A stretch of 5,472 nucleotides of DNA from Solobacterium sp. GTDB lineage: Bacteria > Bacillota_I > Bacilli_A > Erysipelotrichales > Erysipelotrichaceae. The notes beneath the pieces are model-generated. The model was not told the DNA's origin. It did no database searches and saw nothing but the letters and a program-made list of their open reading frames with translations. Shown here in pieces: positions 5,383-5,472 of this stretch. The stretch spans positions 1 through 5,472 of the forward strand of contig JAFWCP010000547.1 of NCBI GenBank assembly GCA_017536845.1. The letters run 5' to 3'. The translations under genes were made by a program, and so were the position numbers. How positions within the stretch are numbered: the first letter of the stretch is position 1; the number at the start of each line of letters is the position of its first letter.

Positions 5383-5472
5383 ATGATTCGGACGTGGATC
5401 CTTTGCATGTCGATCGCCAACGGATGTCTGCTGGCAGGCAGAATCCTTCTGCATTATTTTCAGCTGGAAAGC
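5383..5472 (+). CDS. N-terminus of a probable membrane-anchored protein, possibly a MurF-like Mur ligase (cut by window end)
   Basis: Thirty codons are visible from ATG 5383, 1 nt after the hydrolase stop and behind a strong ribosome binding site. The peptide is mostly hydrophobic from residue 5 to about 25 (WILCMSIANGCLLAGRILL), consistent with one membrane segment or a signal anchor, and ends in LLHYFQLES. A hydrophobic start followed by a short HYFQLES-like stretch is what I recall from the N-terminal extension of some Firmicute MurF-like (UDP-N-acetylmuramoyl-tripeptide-D-alanyl-D-alanine ligase family) proteins. No ligase domain is visible, so the name is a guess. Other membrane proteins would fit equally well. 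Confidence 0.55.
   Translation, partial: MIRTWILCMSIANGCLLAGRILLHYFQLES

Noticed and set aside
4566..5420. Long open frame (284 codons) on the minus strand opposite the hydrolase gene
   Set aside because: The plus strand encodes a full alpha/beta hydrolase with a complete triad and coupled junctions on both sides. The antisense protein shows no family features.

Overview
The window looks like a chromosomal segment of a low-to-moderate GC Firmicute (Bacillota), probably an anaerobic gut-type organism. The evidence is strong GGAGG-type ribosome binding sites, tightly packed operons, and a DUF1667-containing flavoprotein cluster typical of fermentative Firmicutes and Thermotogae. The family or genus cannot be fixed from the sequence alone. 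There are no RNA genes, insertion sequences, CRISPR arrays or phage genes.

The layout is two divergent operons around a 158-bp promoter region (3046-3203). Leftwards (minus strand) there are three tightly coupled genes: a GlpA/LhgO-like FAD dehydrogenase with a C-terminal [2Fe-2S] BFD-type domain (3045-1573), a second FAD/NAD(P)-type flavoprotein (1580-321), and a small DUF1667 cysteine protein (315 to beyond the left edge). The first two overlap by 8 nt (ATGAATGA), and the third starts 5 nt after the second ends. Together they resemble a three-part anaerobic glycerol-3-phosphate dehydrogenase-like system, in which DUF1667 may take the place of the iron-sulfur subunit. The substrate is inferred from the family, since no glpK or glpF is visible here.

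Rightwards (plus strand) there are a PfkB-family hexose-phosphate kinase of the 1-phosphofructokinase/tagatose-6-phosphate kinase type (3204-4130), a GNAT acetyltransferase (4135-4602), an alpha/beta hydrolase (4599-5381), and the first 30 codons of a membrane-anchored protein (from 5383). The last may be a MurF-like Mur ligase, but this is tentative. Gene gaps are 4 nt, a 4-nt overlap and 1 nt, so the genes are almost certainly co-transcribed from an extended -10 promoter at 3144-3172.

Both operons could feed the triose-phosphate pool: the kinase by making a hexose bisphosphate for aldolase cleavage, the dehydrogenase by making dihydroxyacetone phosphate. A shared promoter region containing a perfect 10-bp palindrome makes coordinated control plausible. 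Nothing here is clearly a new defence or mobile system. The points most worth a second look are the unstudied three-protein redox module with its extra cysteine motifs, the variant substrate loop of the PfkB kinase, and the odd grouping of kinase, acetyltransferase, hydrolase and possible cell-wall ligase.
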